64,000 nucleotides of DNA from Trematomus loennbergii (GCA_012861695.1 JAAOOA010000033.1:11090325-11154324); one strand, 5' to 3'; positions 21,201 to 35,300 are shown, counted from the first letter of the stretch. Notes: generated from the letters alone by a model not told the origin. Numbers and translations are program-made.

Positions 21201-23282
21201 TAGGTGTGTTTTAGACCTGCCATTTCATGAACGATGCCCACAGGCTTATTTCTCAAGTGTAGCGTTCATGCCAACTCCTGCAGGGATAAGGTTCTGCCTT
21301 CACACTTGCAGCAGCTTACCATTTAGAAAACGGTATAGTTGTATATTTATTCATTATTCATAATGTCTTTACCATGCACTCTAAATGGTCAGCTTGCACA
21401 GAGGAACATAACCATCATTATTCCTGCAGTGCAGATCTCCCGCTGATACTGACACTGATGCTTCACTCTGAACATTTCAACAGCATGTATATATTACAGA
21501 TTAAACCCAGAAAGGAAAGACAAATAAAATCTGGATATCCGACCTGACAGAGTTGCACAATTCAAAGATCATCAGAGCACTTTTCGGGCTGCAAGCCAAC
21601 ACCCACACCAGCGTACCACACAGAGGACAGTGATGGTTTGAAGTTGTATTCTAAGAGGATATTGATAAAAAATAAAACCTGCAAAAAGCTCCAGTCTACA
21701 GTATCTATGCAGCGGAAGGAGATGGCATTGAAGCCACACTGTAAATACAGAATAATAACCAGTTTGTTTGCCAAGGCTGCTCAGTATCCAGGAATAAAAA
21801 CTAAACTAAACTGCTATTTGCCAAACAAGGTACGATGGTGTCATTCTGAGGTTCAAATCTGATTTTCAAACAGGAGATCATCTTTAGAAGCAGCAAATTT
21901 TACTCACCTCCACATGTTCTGTAGAGGACATTCAGCCAAAATGTTTAGAATTTGTATTCCTGCGAACGCTATGCAGCCTTAGCATTTGCTACTACATGTT
22001 AAGGCCGTATGTGAGGCCTTGTCTAATACCACTGTCTACAAAGTCAGGCTACTCTGAACACTGAATATTGAAACCAAGATTACATGTTTCTGTTTTAGCA
22101 ACCGATGGATGGTTGCAACCACCCGGTGGAGGATTCTGCGGGTCGTAATGACAATACGACACCACATCGTCGCTTCAAAACACAAACTTTTTTCGCGGTT
22201 ATTGTTGTTGTATGTGTTGTTGCAGTCCGTTATCATGGGGATTGTAATAACAGTAGCCAAAGTAGAAGTTTGAAATCCTCCAACAAACGCTTCCAAACGT
22301 TTTTTTTCCCACTTTTCTTTGTTGAAAAACAGCCGAGAGTGGAGGATTAACAACATGAATCTTCTACGATGGCTACATCTGAAGGAGAAACCAGTACTAA
22401 TACTCTCCTGCTGATAGGGGGCATTTCTCTCTGAGTAAGCTCATACTTCCTGATGCAGACAGGATCACATATACATAAAAAAACTAGTCATCTTGTATAT
22501 TTTAACCCTGTTATACCAGCTCTGTGTGTATGTGTGTGTCTGTATATGTGAGCTGTTTGTTCAGAGCTCAGTTCAGCAGCATTGGGCTTTTTCTGAATAG
22601 GGTTTAAATGTGTGAGTCTGCATTTAACAACCATCGCCAAGCTTTTCCTAAGGGAACTCCTGTAAATGCAGATGTGGAGGAATCCAGGTTGGGTTGTGAA
22701 TATAGCTGCGCCCGTCTGGAGCTTGCAGCGTTTTCTAACTGATCGAGCTGGGTTGAGATTTTACTTAGCTGCATCCAGAATAGTTTGACATCCTTATCTA
22801 ACATTGTTCATCTTGAAAACCAGAGACGTGTATGTGTGTTTGTGTAGATAAAAGATGTAAATATGTGGCCTTGATACACAGATCTGTTCTTTGGCGTGGT
22901 CACTTCCGAAGACAGGCTAGAAGCTGTTCCATACAGCGAAAAAAAACCCAGAGGAAGTAGATTGGACTTGCACCTCCATTTAAGTATCTGTTCATCAGAC
23001 CTGGGTTAAGCAGCCCTTAAAAATCACTTGTGATGGGTATTAACTACTTAATTAATTAAATGAAAATAAAATCCCTTTTTGTTGTTGACCACAGAGCTAT
23101 TATAGTTCGCTATTATCTGACCTGCCCCCTCGCCTGTTGTTCAAAAGAAATACAATTTAGTTATTGGTTGAACCCAGGGCTGATGGCCGTACTGAGAAAA
23201 GGAACATGCTCAGTAGTATTCGTGTAGGAGTTCAAACAGTGAAGCTTGCCAAATAAGGACGTTTCTAGACATACACACATTA

Positions 23283-23375
23283 CTTTATATATATGTATAT
23301 ACTGTATACGATATAAAATATGTATATGTATATATATATGTACCGGTATGTATATATATATATATATATATATAT
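23283..23375. repeat. AT/GT-rich low-complexity repeat
   Basis: Alternating TATATATG/TGTATATA motifs ending in a (TA)n run at about 23350-23374. Confidence 0.8.
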
Positions 23376-24113
23376 CTGTCTTACGCTTCTTTTCGATACA
23401 TTTTTAAACCTTTTATTATTTTTTTAAACGTTTTTCTTAACCCCTGAGAACACCATGGACTGCTTTAAGTACAAAATACAACTCTCTGCGATAACAACAA
23501 AAGTATATATTTTTTAAAAGAAATATAAACAACTCAAATTAAGAACATAAGAGCGCAGGCCTCTGAAGCTGGTTTTTACATTGTCATCATTCATCTAAAA
23601 GGAGAACACGTGCAGCAGAGCCATCAGAGACTAGAGCTTGGCCACATTAAACAATTACTTTTCATTCACTACACTGATAAATAAAACTCATAAACTGCAT
23701 AGATACACATGGATGAGATGAAGTGGTATTAACTAGGTAATATGCTTTGTTTTTAAGTCCAAAACAAACAAATATTTTGTTAAATATATACTAAGAAAAT
23801 CTTCATATTTGAAGGGCTGAAACAGTATTTGTGCTTAGAAAAAAAACTTGATTGATTGTCAAAATAGTTGGCGGTACATCTTATTTTGTATTGATTGGAA
23901 CAGGCTACAAAAAATACCAAAATGTCCAATCAGTGTTTGTAGCCACTAATCTAAATGACTAATCTTCAACGGGACTTGCCGACAGGTTAAAGTTTTATTT
24001 TCCATTTTCCATGTGTATCTATAGTTTTACTCAGCTCTCTGGTGCTCACAGTGTAACCTGGCCAAACAGTGTATCGATGGCTCTGGGCTGCAGTGATCTA
24101 GCTGTGGTGGGGT

Positions 24114-24133
24114 GGGGGGGGGGGGGGGGGGGG
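24114..24133. repeat. Poly-G tract
   Basis: An uninterrupted run of 20 G on the plus strand, preceded by GGTGGGGT. It could form a G-quadruplex and is prone to assembly and sequencing error. Confidence 0.9.
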
Positions 24134-25403
24134 CACAGAACAGTAGGCAGCTCTCTGCACTGATAGTACGCTGTGGCTCTGCTTTGCTAACTGTTGCAGA
24201 TACTTTGCTGATTAATGGCGAATGCTGCATTTACATCCTTGTTTCAGGCACTAGACAATTAAGGAGACAAGGAGCCCAGCACTGGCTACACTCGGTAACC
24301 AATCCAACGGGATTTCCTTTTGGTTTGATTGTTACAAATCCGATTGATGAACGACTGATTGATCTACTGACTGATTGTTTTTGTTTTTTTATACGTTTTT
24401 GGGTCGAGGTGAGGGGGCACAGGGCAAGCGACAGAAGGCACAGAGTTTCTACGGTGATTTCTCTCCAAGGATTCCGGCTTGATAAAAAAATGAACTCAGA
24501 ACTAGGAAGAATTTGAAAGCAGCTGACAAAAGTCAGATCAAATATATTTCCATTTCGGCTGTGATGTGAGCAAAGGGATTTGCTTATTATGTGTGTGTCA
24601 GTATGTTTGTGTGTTTGTGTCTCTGTGTGACAATCTGAATGAGCTCCAGGGTTGGTCAATCTTTTTGCTATCTAAAAATTTGAAAAGCTGGAAATCTGAG
24701 AAGATAAATTGAAGAATGTAGGCTTTAGTGTACATTTTGCAAACCGGGTAAACATTATGAGAATTGAACCCAACCCTGACTGAGCATCTATTATACACAC
24801 GAGTGCTTACATTACAGCTCTTATGACTAGCTAGTTGTGCTTTTCAAGGCTGAATACATGTTATCCCATGTCACCACCTGTACATATTCAGATTAGCTCT
24901 GGTGTGAAATTGTCTTTCCACTGAACAGATTCAAGAAAACAAGGACTCATTGGATGCATCTCAGGCCATAAAGACCAAGAGCGGAGCACACCCTGAAACC
25001 AGCTTGAATAATATTAATAATAATAATAATAATGCCCCAAAGTGTTTGTTCCCAAGTCTGGCAGATACCACAGACATGAGGCCAAAAAAAGGGTACTTCA
25101 ACGCCCAGAATCAAAATGAATCTGAAATTTAAACAAAGTCTAAATGAAATGTTTGTTTCCTATTCGTTAAATGTATCACATCTTGTAATAGGCTGACGAC
25201 AAACTACAGTCCGGTGGAGTTGCTTAACTGTACGATAGGCAAACAGCTACATTCAAATTCCCCCCCGAAAACAAAGCAGTCGAGAGCTGAAGAGATTTTC
25301 CACAAGTAGACGTGACAGGATTTGGTTGAACAAAGCCATCCAGCCATGTTTTGTGGACTGTATATTGGGCACAGATGGAGATACAATTCGCTAGCTCAGT
25401 TCT

Positions 25404-26213
25404 TTAGGAGGCCAGCACGCTCCTTCTCAGCAGGTCCTCTTTCCCAGAATGCAACTGCGGCAAGCGGAGTTTGCGTCCGCCCGAGCGCGTGTCAGAATCG
25501 CTCTGCTCGCCGTCAGAGAAGTAGCCGTCGGTCTCCACAGCGTCCAGCATCGAAGCGTCCTTTCCTGTGAGCGGCATTCCAAGAGACTCCAGACCTGCTA
25601 TACCTCCAGTGAAGCCCCTCCCTCTGGATTTCACCTGGCGGGAGAGGCGGAGCCGTGGACCCCTGCCACGAATGATCGCCCCTGTGTCGGGCAACGTGGC
25701 CCCGGGGCTGGAGCCTGGGCGTGGGGACGAGGATGCGACGCCATTCCCCGTGTAGACGCTGTTCCACGGGCTGCGCTCCTCCGAGATGTGACAGGAATCC
25801 ATCTTGGAGACGGGGGGCTGCGGCGGCGGGTCGGAGCTCCTTGTCTGGTGGGGGTGAACGTAGAGATGGTGCCGCGAGGAGCCCCCGGACCTCTCCCCTT
25901 TGCGGCCCACATGGATGGGCTTCTCCTCTGCCATGCTTGCCCAGAGGCTCTTTGCTGTGGAGGGGCTGCTGGCGGAGGAGGGGGCCGCTGCAGAGGAGGG
26001 GGCTGCTGCAAAGGAGGGGGCTGCTGCAAAGGAGGGGGCCGCTGCAGAGAGGGGCGTCTGGGGCAGGGTGGGGCTGGGGGATTGCGGAGGGGCACCGCGA
26101 GTACGGGGCTTGTTGCTCCCTCGTGGTTTTCGGCCCAGCTGAGGTGTTTTCCAGGTGGACTGCATGGAGTTCTCCATCATGAGATTGAGCAGGCTCTCCT
26201 CACCCTGCAGGAG
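25404..26213 (-). CDS. jade2: JADE2-like protein, terminal coding exon
   Basis: The acceptor CTTCCAG precedes 26213, in phase 0. It encodes 269 residues and ends at TAA (25404-25406). It begins LLQGEESLLNLMMENS, the counterpart of the LLQDEETLL segment I recall from JADE2. A long Pro/Ser/Ala-rich, probably disordered region follows, with an Ala-Ala-Pro-Ser-Phe-Ala tandem repeat (about exon residues 55-78). The end has the conserved JADE tail: ETDGYFSDGEQSDSD, then a basic stretch, then LLRRSVLAS (JADE1 ends in a near-identical RRSILAS). JADE proteins scaffold the HBO1 (KAT7)-ING-MEAF6 histone acetyltransferase complex in the nucleus; JADE2 has also been linked to LSD1 ubiquitination. The frame is intact. 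The GC-rich exon contrasts with its AT-rich surroundings. Antisense frames here are shadows. Confidence 0.92.
   Translation of the reverse strand, partial: LLQGEESLLNLMMENSMQSTWKTPQLGRKPRGSNKPRTRGAPPQSPSPTLPQTPLSAAAPSFAAAPSFAAAPSSAAAPSSASSPSTAKSLWASMAEEKPIHVGRKGERSGGSSRHHLYVHPHQTRSSDPPPQPPVSKMDSCHISEERSPWNSVYTGNGVASSSPRPGSSPGATLPDTGAIIRGRGPRLRLSRQVKSRGRGFTGGIAGLESLGMPLTGKDASMLDAVETDGYFSDGEQSDSDTRSGGRKLRLPQLHSGKEDLLRRSVLAS
25975..26050 (-). repeat. 18-bp coding minisatellite in jade2
   Basis: About four 18-bp units (GCAAAGGAGGGGGCTGCT type, plus strand) encode the Ala-Ala-Pro-Ser-Phe/Ser-Ala repeat. Every unit keeps the reading frame, so copy-number change would alter only the length of the disordered region. 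Confidence 0.85.
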
Positions 26214-27028
26214 CTGGAAGACAGGGGAAGAAGAAGAAGAAGAAGAGAGGAAGTGAGAAAAAACAGGGGATTGGAAATAAATAGGAGATGGGGGATGAGA
26301 GGATATGAATCAAAAGGAGATCCAGGGAATGTTGATTAGAAAAGAAGGGATGAAAAAGGCTGAATCAGTTCATGTTTAAAGGTGCAATAAATACACGTTG
26401 GACACAAAATGTTTATGACATATCTGGATTATGCACTTTGATCAATAGTAGGGCTGCACAATGTATCACTTTTTATTGTCATCACGCAAGACTGCAATAT
26501 TGCAAAACTGCAAAAACTAAAATAGTATCAATAGAAATGTGCATTTTTTAAGGTGACTACTGTATCTACTGTATGTGTTCAGTGTCATTTCTAGTTAATG
26601 TTAATTCATGTCTTTTATTTAACAAGCTACTTGTTGTATTTAAGCAGTATACCGACAACAGCAGAAAGACAGAACTGACTACATATTATAGAAATATATC
26701 GGTTTGTATTTCTCTGAAGTAATATCGCATTTGCTATATTCAAAAAAGTTATCACCTATAACATATTTCTCTCATATTGTGCAGCTCTAAATAATACAAA
26801 AACGAATTTGCCTGTCTAATTTAATCATGCTCCTTCTTCCACTAGTGTGATCTGTGAAGTGGTGCTGAAATTATGTTTAGCTTGCAGATCACTTTTGGTT
26901 GTATCAAATCAATTAAAAACTTAAATTGCTGCATTATCACAGTAGCATCTAATGTATGTATCAGAAATCATAACATTAAAGTCAACTCAGAAACAGCCGA
27001 GACGTCACTCCTGCTGCTGAGGGCCTAC
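26214..27028 (-). other. jade2 last intron (815 bp)
   Basis: The donor GTAGGC follows 27029 and the acceptor TTCCAG precedes 26213. It contains (AAG)n-like purines at 26226-26246 and the MITE at 26449-26789. Both flanking exons are in phase 0. Confidence 0.85.
26449..26789. mobile_element. hAT-type MITE (AGGGCTGCACAAT ends)
   Basis: The left end TAGGGCTGCACAATGTAT and the right end (other strand TTAGAGCTGCACAATATGAG) are inverted copies, a familiar fish MITE form. The target duplication is not clean. It lies inside the last jade2 intron. Confidence 0.6.
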
Positions 27029-27174
27029 CTGGTCGGAGAGCAGGCTGCCGCTCTTGTCCCGGTGCTGGGAGCCCAGAGCCCACTGACTCAGCATGTCGTC
27101 AGCCGTGATCTGAACCGACTGGGCGAGCCAGCTGTCAAACAAAGAGTTGTCCAACGGGAAGGACTTCGACAAAC
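27029..27174 (-). CDS. jade2: JADE2-like protein, penultimate coding exon
   Basis: The acceptor CCCCACAG precedes 27174 and the donor CAG/GTAGGC follows 27029. The exon is 146 bases, phase 1 in and 0 out. It encodes GLSKSFPLDNSLFDSWLAQS then VQITADDMLSQWALGSQ and GSLLSDQ. Human JADE2, as I recall it, has GLSTSFPIDGTFFNSWLAQS and VQITAEN at the same place, which separates JADE2 from JADE1 and JADE3. The split Gly codon needs one G from the upstream exon, and the exon at 49606-49721 supplies it. The exon is intact. It lies between the PHD-finger region (outside the window) and the disordered C-terminal region. No separate catalytic role is known for this segment. Confidence 0.92.
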
Positions 27175-27997
27175 CTGTGGGGCGGGACATGAGCAGGGAG
27201 AGAGGAGGAAGTGAGGGATGATAGCAAGACAGAGGCATGAGAGAATTGGTATGGATGAAGGGGAGAGAAGGTGGAGAAAGACAAAGTAGACAGGTGAGGG
27301 GAATTGAACATTTCTCATCAAAAAACACAACAAAAGACATCTGAGTGGAAAGGAATTGGCTTTCAAATGAAGTCAAGAAGTAAAAAGCATATAACAGCAC
27401 CTGCAAAGCAAAGCCCTAAATCCCACAACTCAGCGTGTGTGTACAGCATTAGCTTGACTATTAATTGTAACACATTGACCCATTTTAAATGATAAAGACT
27501 CAATTTGGATGATTTTACGAAAACATTTAACATTCGAAGCATGAATCTGAATTATGCAGTTGATAGGCGTACACAACCTTGTGGGTCTCTTTGCCAAAAA
27601 ATGATGACATATTTAAATGCGGATGAAGTCAATATAGTCCAAACTGATGTTTAGCAGAGAGATAAAACAAAAATAACCTGTTCCTCAATCTTGATTAGGT
27701 TAATCACACAATAAGTAAACGGTTTGTTCATGGTAACTATACCAACACCTCAAAATGAATATAATTGAAAATGTTATGCAACATCTCTTAATTGATGTTA
27801 ATCTCTTACATAGCAACTCTAGATCTTATTTGGCTTCATTCAATTTATAAGTAGAAACACAGAAACTACTCTAAGTCTGTCAGAAAGAGAAAGGACACAG
27901 CTCAAAATCCAAACAAGCTCTTTCTGTTGCTTCCTCAATAATGAAGATATGAACCATAAAAAACATTTACAACAGAAATCCTGTTTCCTTCCACCAC

Positions 27998-28007
27998 TGT
28001 GTGTGTG

Positions 28008-28042
<35 letters not shown>

Positions 28043-28046
28043 TGTG
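27998..28046. repeat. (GT)n microsatellite
   Basis: TG repeats with one GG and one TATG interruption. Confidence 0.95.
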
Positions 28047-29559
28047 TTTGTTTGTATGTATAATTAGGAGATTTTTAAGGCTCCTTTCTATCAATGTGGG
28101 CTGCAAAAGCCAAAGCATGTCTTTCTGTGGCAATTTCTCATACACAATCCAGTGAAGACTCTTAGGCTTAGGGAGAACAGAGAATGGGGGGGGGGGGCTT
28201 TCACTCCTCTATCTTCTGGTGGCATCTAATTGAATCCGAATTCAGTATGGATCACAACAAGTTTTTTCTGAAACCCAAATGTATTTATGCTTAGCTTTTG
28301 ACAATTTTAAGTAAACATTTTTTTTATATAAAATAACATTTTTGCATATAGATTACGTGTTTGGTATGTAGCCAATAAACCTAAACGTTTTACTAATTGC
28401 TGAAAAGAAGAGAAAATCAATATTTAATGTTAGCTAGCTAGCAACAAACACACTGAGTTGGTAGTGTGCCATGTTTTGTTCCTTTATAGATAACACAACT
28501 GTCAAAAAATGTTAGCGCTGGAACCCCAGATAGATACAGATTAGACATGAACGCTGATTTGATGAGAATTTGTGTTTGTAGTTTCTTAGAAAGAGGATTT
28601 TTACAGAAAATGGGATGATAACATTGAGACTTCCACTTATTATAGCAATTTTGGAATTCTACTCTACTATTTCTATGAATAACTATTCCTGTAACAACAA
28701 AAGAACCCTGCAGAAACAACAACCATGAACAATCAAATGTTGTTTTCCTCTGCTGATAAATCTGTCTGTGATGAAGGATAACAACTTTCAACAATTTCAG
28801 ACCTATCAGAAACAGAACTGCGTGCAAAGTAAAACGCTCCTTGTTGTATTTGCAGCTAAATCAAAAATGATCTCAGGCTGCAGAGGAGGTATTATCTAGT
28901 GAATGGATGCAATTTAGTTTTCATACTTAGCAAGGAACAACTATTAACCTCTGCAACCAGAACCATGTCATATTCACTTTGGGGAACAACCATAATGTGA
29001 TATAAGCAGAGATGCCGATTATGTTACAAATAACTTGCACACAAGCACATTAGGAGAAATACTGACAAGAGCTTGCATATTTTTCAGGTTTGAGTCTATT
29101 CATTCCTCATTCTCTACCATCTTTCCAGCCTCTCTGTATATCTTCAGTGCTTTTAATGATCTGCCAAGCTGGTCGGCAGGAGGTGCTGTTAGGGTGGCTT
29201 TCACAGCAACTATACTTCACACCACACACAGAGACACACAGACACAAGCACACACACCGAGCCGGTCGTTTCCATGACGCAGCATGTCTCTGCAGGAGTC
29301 GGTAGATCTCAGAGGGAGGGAATAGGTGACGGAGGGAAAATAAAGAGCCAGGAGAGAAGTGTGAGGAGAGGGGATGATGGAGGACAGTAATGGAGTTCAG
29401 AGAGAGGAAGGTGGGAGGGAAACATGCCACACTGTGGTCTTTAGATATGTTTAAATTCTCACATACTCTTCATCCTGATATTTTTTACTATGGGAAAATA
29501 TGTACACAAGCAGCTCTGTGAGGCTGTGCTGAGACACAGCAGTGGTAAGAGTCAAATGC

Positions 29560-29765
29560 TAACATTCTCACAATGATCATTTTAACATTTACCAAAATGT
29601 GTGTTAGCATGCTAACATTAGCTAATTAGCACTACTGCTGAGGCTAAAGGGCCTGTTGTCAGTTTTTAGTCATAAACATAAAAGGATAAAAGGACAAATA
29701 AAGATTCGACCTGATGATGTTTATCAATGAAAAGTCACAGAATCTCTAAAGTAACTTTATTAATT
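29560..29765 (+). repeat. Dispersed fish repeat, copy 2
   Basis: ATGCTAACATTCTCACAATG, GTTAGCATGCTAACATTAGC, TTTTTAGTCATAAACA and GACCTGATGATG with ATGAAAAGTCA follow in the order of the family seen at 9305-9501 and 41740-42010. Confidence 0.5.
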
Positions 29766-30631
29766 AATGAAGGAGACATGAGTGACTGTAAAAATTGAAC
29801 ACGTTTTGCTGCTGTTTCCCCAATACACCGTCAAGGATCAGATTACAGTCATTTCAGCATAATGGGGAGGCTTCTTAGTTATTCATTCAGCTGTTGCCAA
29901 AAATAAACACTTGCATTAAATTCTCGCTTTCCCACAAATTCAATTTACTTCCGGAAATAAAGAAAGTTGATAGGCTAAGCTGATTAACAGGATAGCACAT
30001 GATACATCTAAAAATGTATTTTTTTCTCAAATCTCAGTGTCATAAAGAGTTTTTTTTTGTTTTCTATCTGTATTTCCCTTATTGGCAACACAGTATAGTA
30101 GTAAAACATTTTTATGAATGTAATTTTAAATCAGTTTGAAAATAAAATCTGTATTCTCTCTGTGGATGTTCTCTTTTAAACAGTTATGGGAGATTATGAG
30201 ATGTTGTTGATGTTACTCATCTGCTTTGTTTTAAAAACAATTGTACAACATGCCCAAATAAATACATGTCCAGAGGAAGCCTAATAATAGTGGAGCTGTA
30301 TCTTTTAACCGAATGACGACACTGACTCCTCCTCCTTCGTCAGCTACAGCTAACATGTTGAACTAATGGGCTACTGTAGGCTAATGCTATGCATCGAAAG
30401 GTGCTGTTACAGCCATCCGAATCCCTTGTTTAAGGCTTTGTTGCACGACAGCAACAGTTTTGTTCCTCGTTGCGATTGCACACTAGTCCTACAGCTACAA
30501 AAAGCCCAGGATGTCTTTAGAGAACAGCTGATGTAGCAGTGAGCAATGATTCACTAGCCAGCAATACTAAGGCAGTGCAGGGTAAGGAATGTGCTAGCAG
30601 CAGGACAGGGCCAAGACCAGGCCTGTGCATG

Positions 30632-30785
<154 letters not shown>

Positions 30786-32116
30786 GCTCAGTCTAAAGCC
30801 CTCATTACAGTCTGAGGATTGTTCTCGGGTGCCAACCGTCTGCCTGGAAACTCAACCAGAAAGACAGAGATAGAAAAGAGAAAGTGAAACAGAGTGTGCA
30901 GGAGGAGTAACAGCGTGATCTAAACACCCATCAGAGCGATGAAGGGGAGACAAGAGGTGCAGCAGGCAGAGAAAAGTGAATTAAATAGGCTTAATACCTG
31001 ATTAAAGAGGTGAAAGACAGTCTAACACAATAATGGGAAGCAGAAAAAAAAGCTCAGCATGAATCAACAGAAATAAACCTGTCTGGGTTCTTCTCTTTAA
31101 CAAAAGGGGTGTTTTATTGTCTCTTAGCCCATTATGTCAGATTGATCACACACTATTCTAATCTGTAATTTGGCCTCATTATCGTTTTGGCCGCCTGAAT
31201 GAAATTGAACATTTTCAGTTCTTCTTTGCCCTTCAAGTGAATGCTAAATAACATATCCATCCTGATCCAATTTAAAATATATTAGAGTGGAACCTTGAAT
31301 GTTAGAGTTTGTTGGGTCTTTCAGAGATGCTATTTGATAAACAACAATAATACATAGAAAAGTCTATCACGGAGGATTCCTATTTCACTGATTAACAACA
31401 GCCTGAATGATCTGGAGCCAAGACCTAGACCTAGTCAAGGCTGTTTACTTTCACCATCAGGCACAACATTTGAAGGTGGACAGCCTATTACCGTTGATAC
31501 AAGATATCTCTAAAAATGCACTTTTTTCCCTATATTATACCATAGCAGCCCATTCGCTGTGACACCTTTAAATCAATGCATGTGTAAAGGTCCTGTTTGT
31601 GAATATGTGCATGTATGTATTTTGGACCTTTGTGTTTAATATAATGTAAATCATATATTTCCCCTCTGGGATTAATAAAATATGTTTTAGTCGTAATCTT
31701 AAAATTCTATGCAGTGGGTCAGCAGGATTTTGAATTCACTCCCATTTACGAATCGAGTTAAGTCGCCCCTTTAAGAGTTGATCAAACATAATTATTCACT
31801 ACTGAAGAAACATTATCTTAGTTTGTCAATTAAATCTTTAAAAATGATATTTGCAACACCCAAACATGCAGATGAAATCGGATGGAGGCTGACATTTGTT
31901 ATGTATCTCAGTTTCATGGGTGAAACAAAGTGCATGTGAGGGTGACACCAGGAAGATTTCCGCTGGCATATGGCCTCCACTAATAAACAGTGGGGATAGG
32001 GGACAGTACATCTGAGAAGGAGTTCTGGTACATTTCTATCTTCTTGATCCCAGAACACAGAGAGGAAGACAAAGCCCTGGGAGTCAGGACCAGACCCGAC
32101 AGAGAACAGATGGCCT

Positions 32117-32302
<186 letters not shown>

Positions 32303-35300
32303 GAGATATGAACACATACGGCATGCAAAAACAAACACAACGATGACACAGGAACGACATATAACATGCACGTACACACACACAGACAAATGATACAGGA
32401 AAAGCATAGCACATACACAGAAGGGGCTTGTTTGTCATGGTAACACAATGTGAGAGATGATCTCACAGCATCTACTCAACATCAAGCTGCAGTCCTTATC
32501 CCCCATCAGTCAGACGGAAAGACCGCGAAGATAAACAGAGTGTTATAACGCAGTGCCAGACGAAACAAAGAGTTATAGTGGAAAAAGATAGAAATAGAAA
32601 AGGAGAGAGATAATATCAGAACAGGAAGCAAGTGAGGCAGAGCCAAACACTCCTGTCCTGTGTTACCGTCTATTTGTTTATTGATCATATTTACTTAGAC
32701 AGGAAAGTGTTAGCTCTGTGACGTGCAGCTCTAGCTAAATAAGGAAACGAAAGACAGTCATGCGTCATCGCTAATGGTCACAGTGTGTTTGTGTGCTCGT
32801 GTGAGTGTGTGGGTGAAATGTTAAAAAACATCTCTGCCAGATTGGATCTTAATTTGACTTTAAGCTTCAGATGCTAATATCATGATGGACTAATATGGGC
32901 AAATATGATGATAAATGTCAGAAAGATATAAAAATGACATGATATTCAGTTTATTATTATATATAAAAGAGAAAAGAACGACATCTCTATGTTTTAGAGC
33001 CAGACAGCTGCCGTATATTGATGAATTCAAAGATGATCAAAACAAAAGGATCCTGCAGCTGAAGCCAAAACTACAAACTGGATGATAGGATGTACGTGGA
33101 TGTGGACAGAAGATGTATTGCTGGATTTGATGTTACAGAAAATGTAACAATAGAGTGAGGTTAAGCTTGGCTGTATATCATGCCTTCCAAAATGCTATAA
33201 TCCCACACACAAAGTCAGGGCCCATTCTGTTCTCAACAGAGTAGCTCTGGTCTCATCCTTTGATGACAGCGTGAAGTCTTTGTTGGGTGGTTTTTGTAGC
33301 TTTGAGCAACGTTCTGTCATGTTCGTTTTCTGAGATCACAGGAGGAAACCAAGCTCCTCACATGTTGCTTCATCGCTGCTGTCGATCTGCCAATAATCCT
33401 GGTTTTTATATTTTGCAATGTGTCTGATTAGTTTCATGCGGTTGTGTTCTGCATTCCTTAATAATAATACACAGAGTTGTATTTGTCACTTAGTGTCAGG
33501 ACTCTAAACAATGACTCAAACTCTTTGAAGAGGGGGAGGGGTTCAGCGATATTTACCTTTGTGGATCTATTAAGAATTACTATCAATATGATCCATCATG
33601 TACATGAGCTGCTTTTAATCATACACATGAAAAGCTAGATAAATTATATTTCAGAGCAGAACTCATTTTCATTTAGCTCACAGATATTAATCATGTACAG
33701 TAACTTCGGGGCAGCCCACGGCTTTTTTTGCAGAATGTCACTGCAGGAATATTCATAACTTATACTAGATCTGGATTCATATAAACATGGATTATGCAAG
33801 ACTACAAATCCACCCCCTGATGTCCTACATATAGAAGCTAATCACAGCGGAGGAGCTTGTTAAAAAAAAAAGCCTGAAGACATGGAGGACTTTGTTTTCC
33901 ATTTTGTTCGCCCACACAAACATGCTGTATATCACAAGTTGAGTGTTTCTTTCCCTCTCTTGTTTGCATGTGAAGTATTTCATTTCTTATGCAGTAACCA
34001 AAACATGTAATTACATTTTGATAATTAGTATATTAGTTCTTGAATATTAGAATTGATACTTTTAGATGCAGCCCTCCACATAAGCATTTAAAAGCAAAAT
34101 GTAAGAAATGATTTATAACACACGATAAAGTTGGTTTAAGTCTTTAGTAATCTATTATTAATGACCATAACTCCTCCTGAAGACACTTAAAATCTGTATA
34201 TATAATGATTGATAAAAGTGTGTATATCTACATTTATAAAAGTCTCTGTCGGTGTCCTTCGTCATTTTTATTCGATTATTACAATTATTGCTTTTATATG
34301 CAAAATAGGGTAACTACTTGCAACAATTTCAGATCAATCTCTATCTTTTCACTACAAATATAAATTCACAACTAACCGCATCGCTGTTTGGAAAAAAAAG
34401 TTGTTTTTTAGATTACTTTCATTCCAAGAAAACCTTATTGAAGCTCATAACTCATTATCTTTAGTGCAAAGGATGCAGTCTGTACTTTTTCGACCATGCA
34501 ATTTCCTCCTAAAAGCACAACCGTTATTTTATACTATAAATCATTTCAAGTGTTTTTTTTTTTTAAATCTCTTTTTAATGGCTTTGGAAGGTTACGTAAT
34601 TTAGCAGTGGAACATTTCCCAAATAAGAGCAATAACCTAAAAAGCTATGACCTGAAAGAGAGGAAACACTGCGTTTGATCCTGACAGCACCAGCTCTCAA
34701 ACTGTCACAGCGCTGCCGTCCCGTGAAGCAGCTGCATCTGAACAAATAAACTGAGGATGTTTTCAGGATGTCAGGAAATATGACGTTACGGGAGGCAGCT
34801 TTCAAAGCGATCCTGTCTGCCTCAGTTAATGCAGATATAGAGGTAAATAGATGGACAGGTTCAGAGGGGAATATTCAATTTCAATTCTGTTTCTGTAAAG
34901 AAAGGCTTTGGCATCTGCATCCAGTCAGCACATTTTTACCTCTGCTAACATGAACCTTGATTACTTCTGCAGAGTGAAACATCTAAAACATAACCTCTCT
35001 CCCAGCCCAGTGAGACAAGATGGTTCAGATTATGTTTGGACTTTTATGAGGATATCTGTTCAATTGAAATGTTAATGTGCACCCGAATAATCAGACAGGT
35101 GGCTTGTCTTGTGTTGACAACTTAAAAGCTACAGATTCAAATCAAGACACTAAGCCTTTATCTCCTCTTCCACTTCAAATCACAGCGTATATGTGTCAGC
35201 CAAATGCCTGTAAATTCTCAGTTTTACGAACAATATGTTCATGCTCCATTTCCATTTAATACCTATCTTCTGAGGGTTGTATATAGCTGTATTGATGGGT

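Larger units (their letters stand above)
14770..25403. other. Long noncoding stretch; the right part is likely jade2 3' UTR
   Basis: No supported coding exon was seen. The part next to 25403 must be 3' UTR of the minus-strand jade2 gene, but the poly(A) site cannot be fixed: minus-strand AATAAA occurs several times, for example near 23996 and 23420. It contains GGACTGG short tandem repeats (15355-15400), G-runs (about 15453 and 24114-24133), a GT run (18236-18270), (TAG)n-like repeats (about 20409) and an AT/GT-rich run (about 23283-23375). The long frames here, for example 18773-19315 and 24231-24659, have no recognisable domain. Confidence 0.5.

Noticed and set aside
22604..22804. 66-codon minus-strand frame with a helical-looking N-terminus
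   Set aside because: No splice sites or family resemblance could be established.
25449..26339. 296-codon plus-strand open frame
   Set aside because: It is antisense to the well-supported jade2 terminal exon. The long openness results from GC-rich composition and the coding minisatellite.
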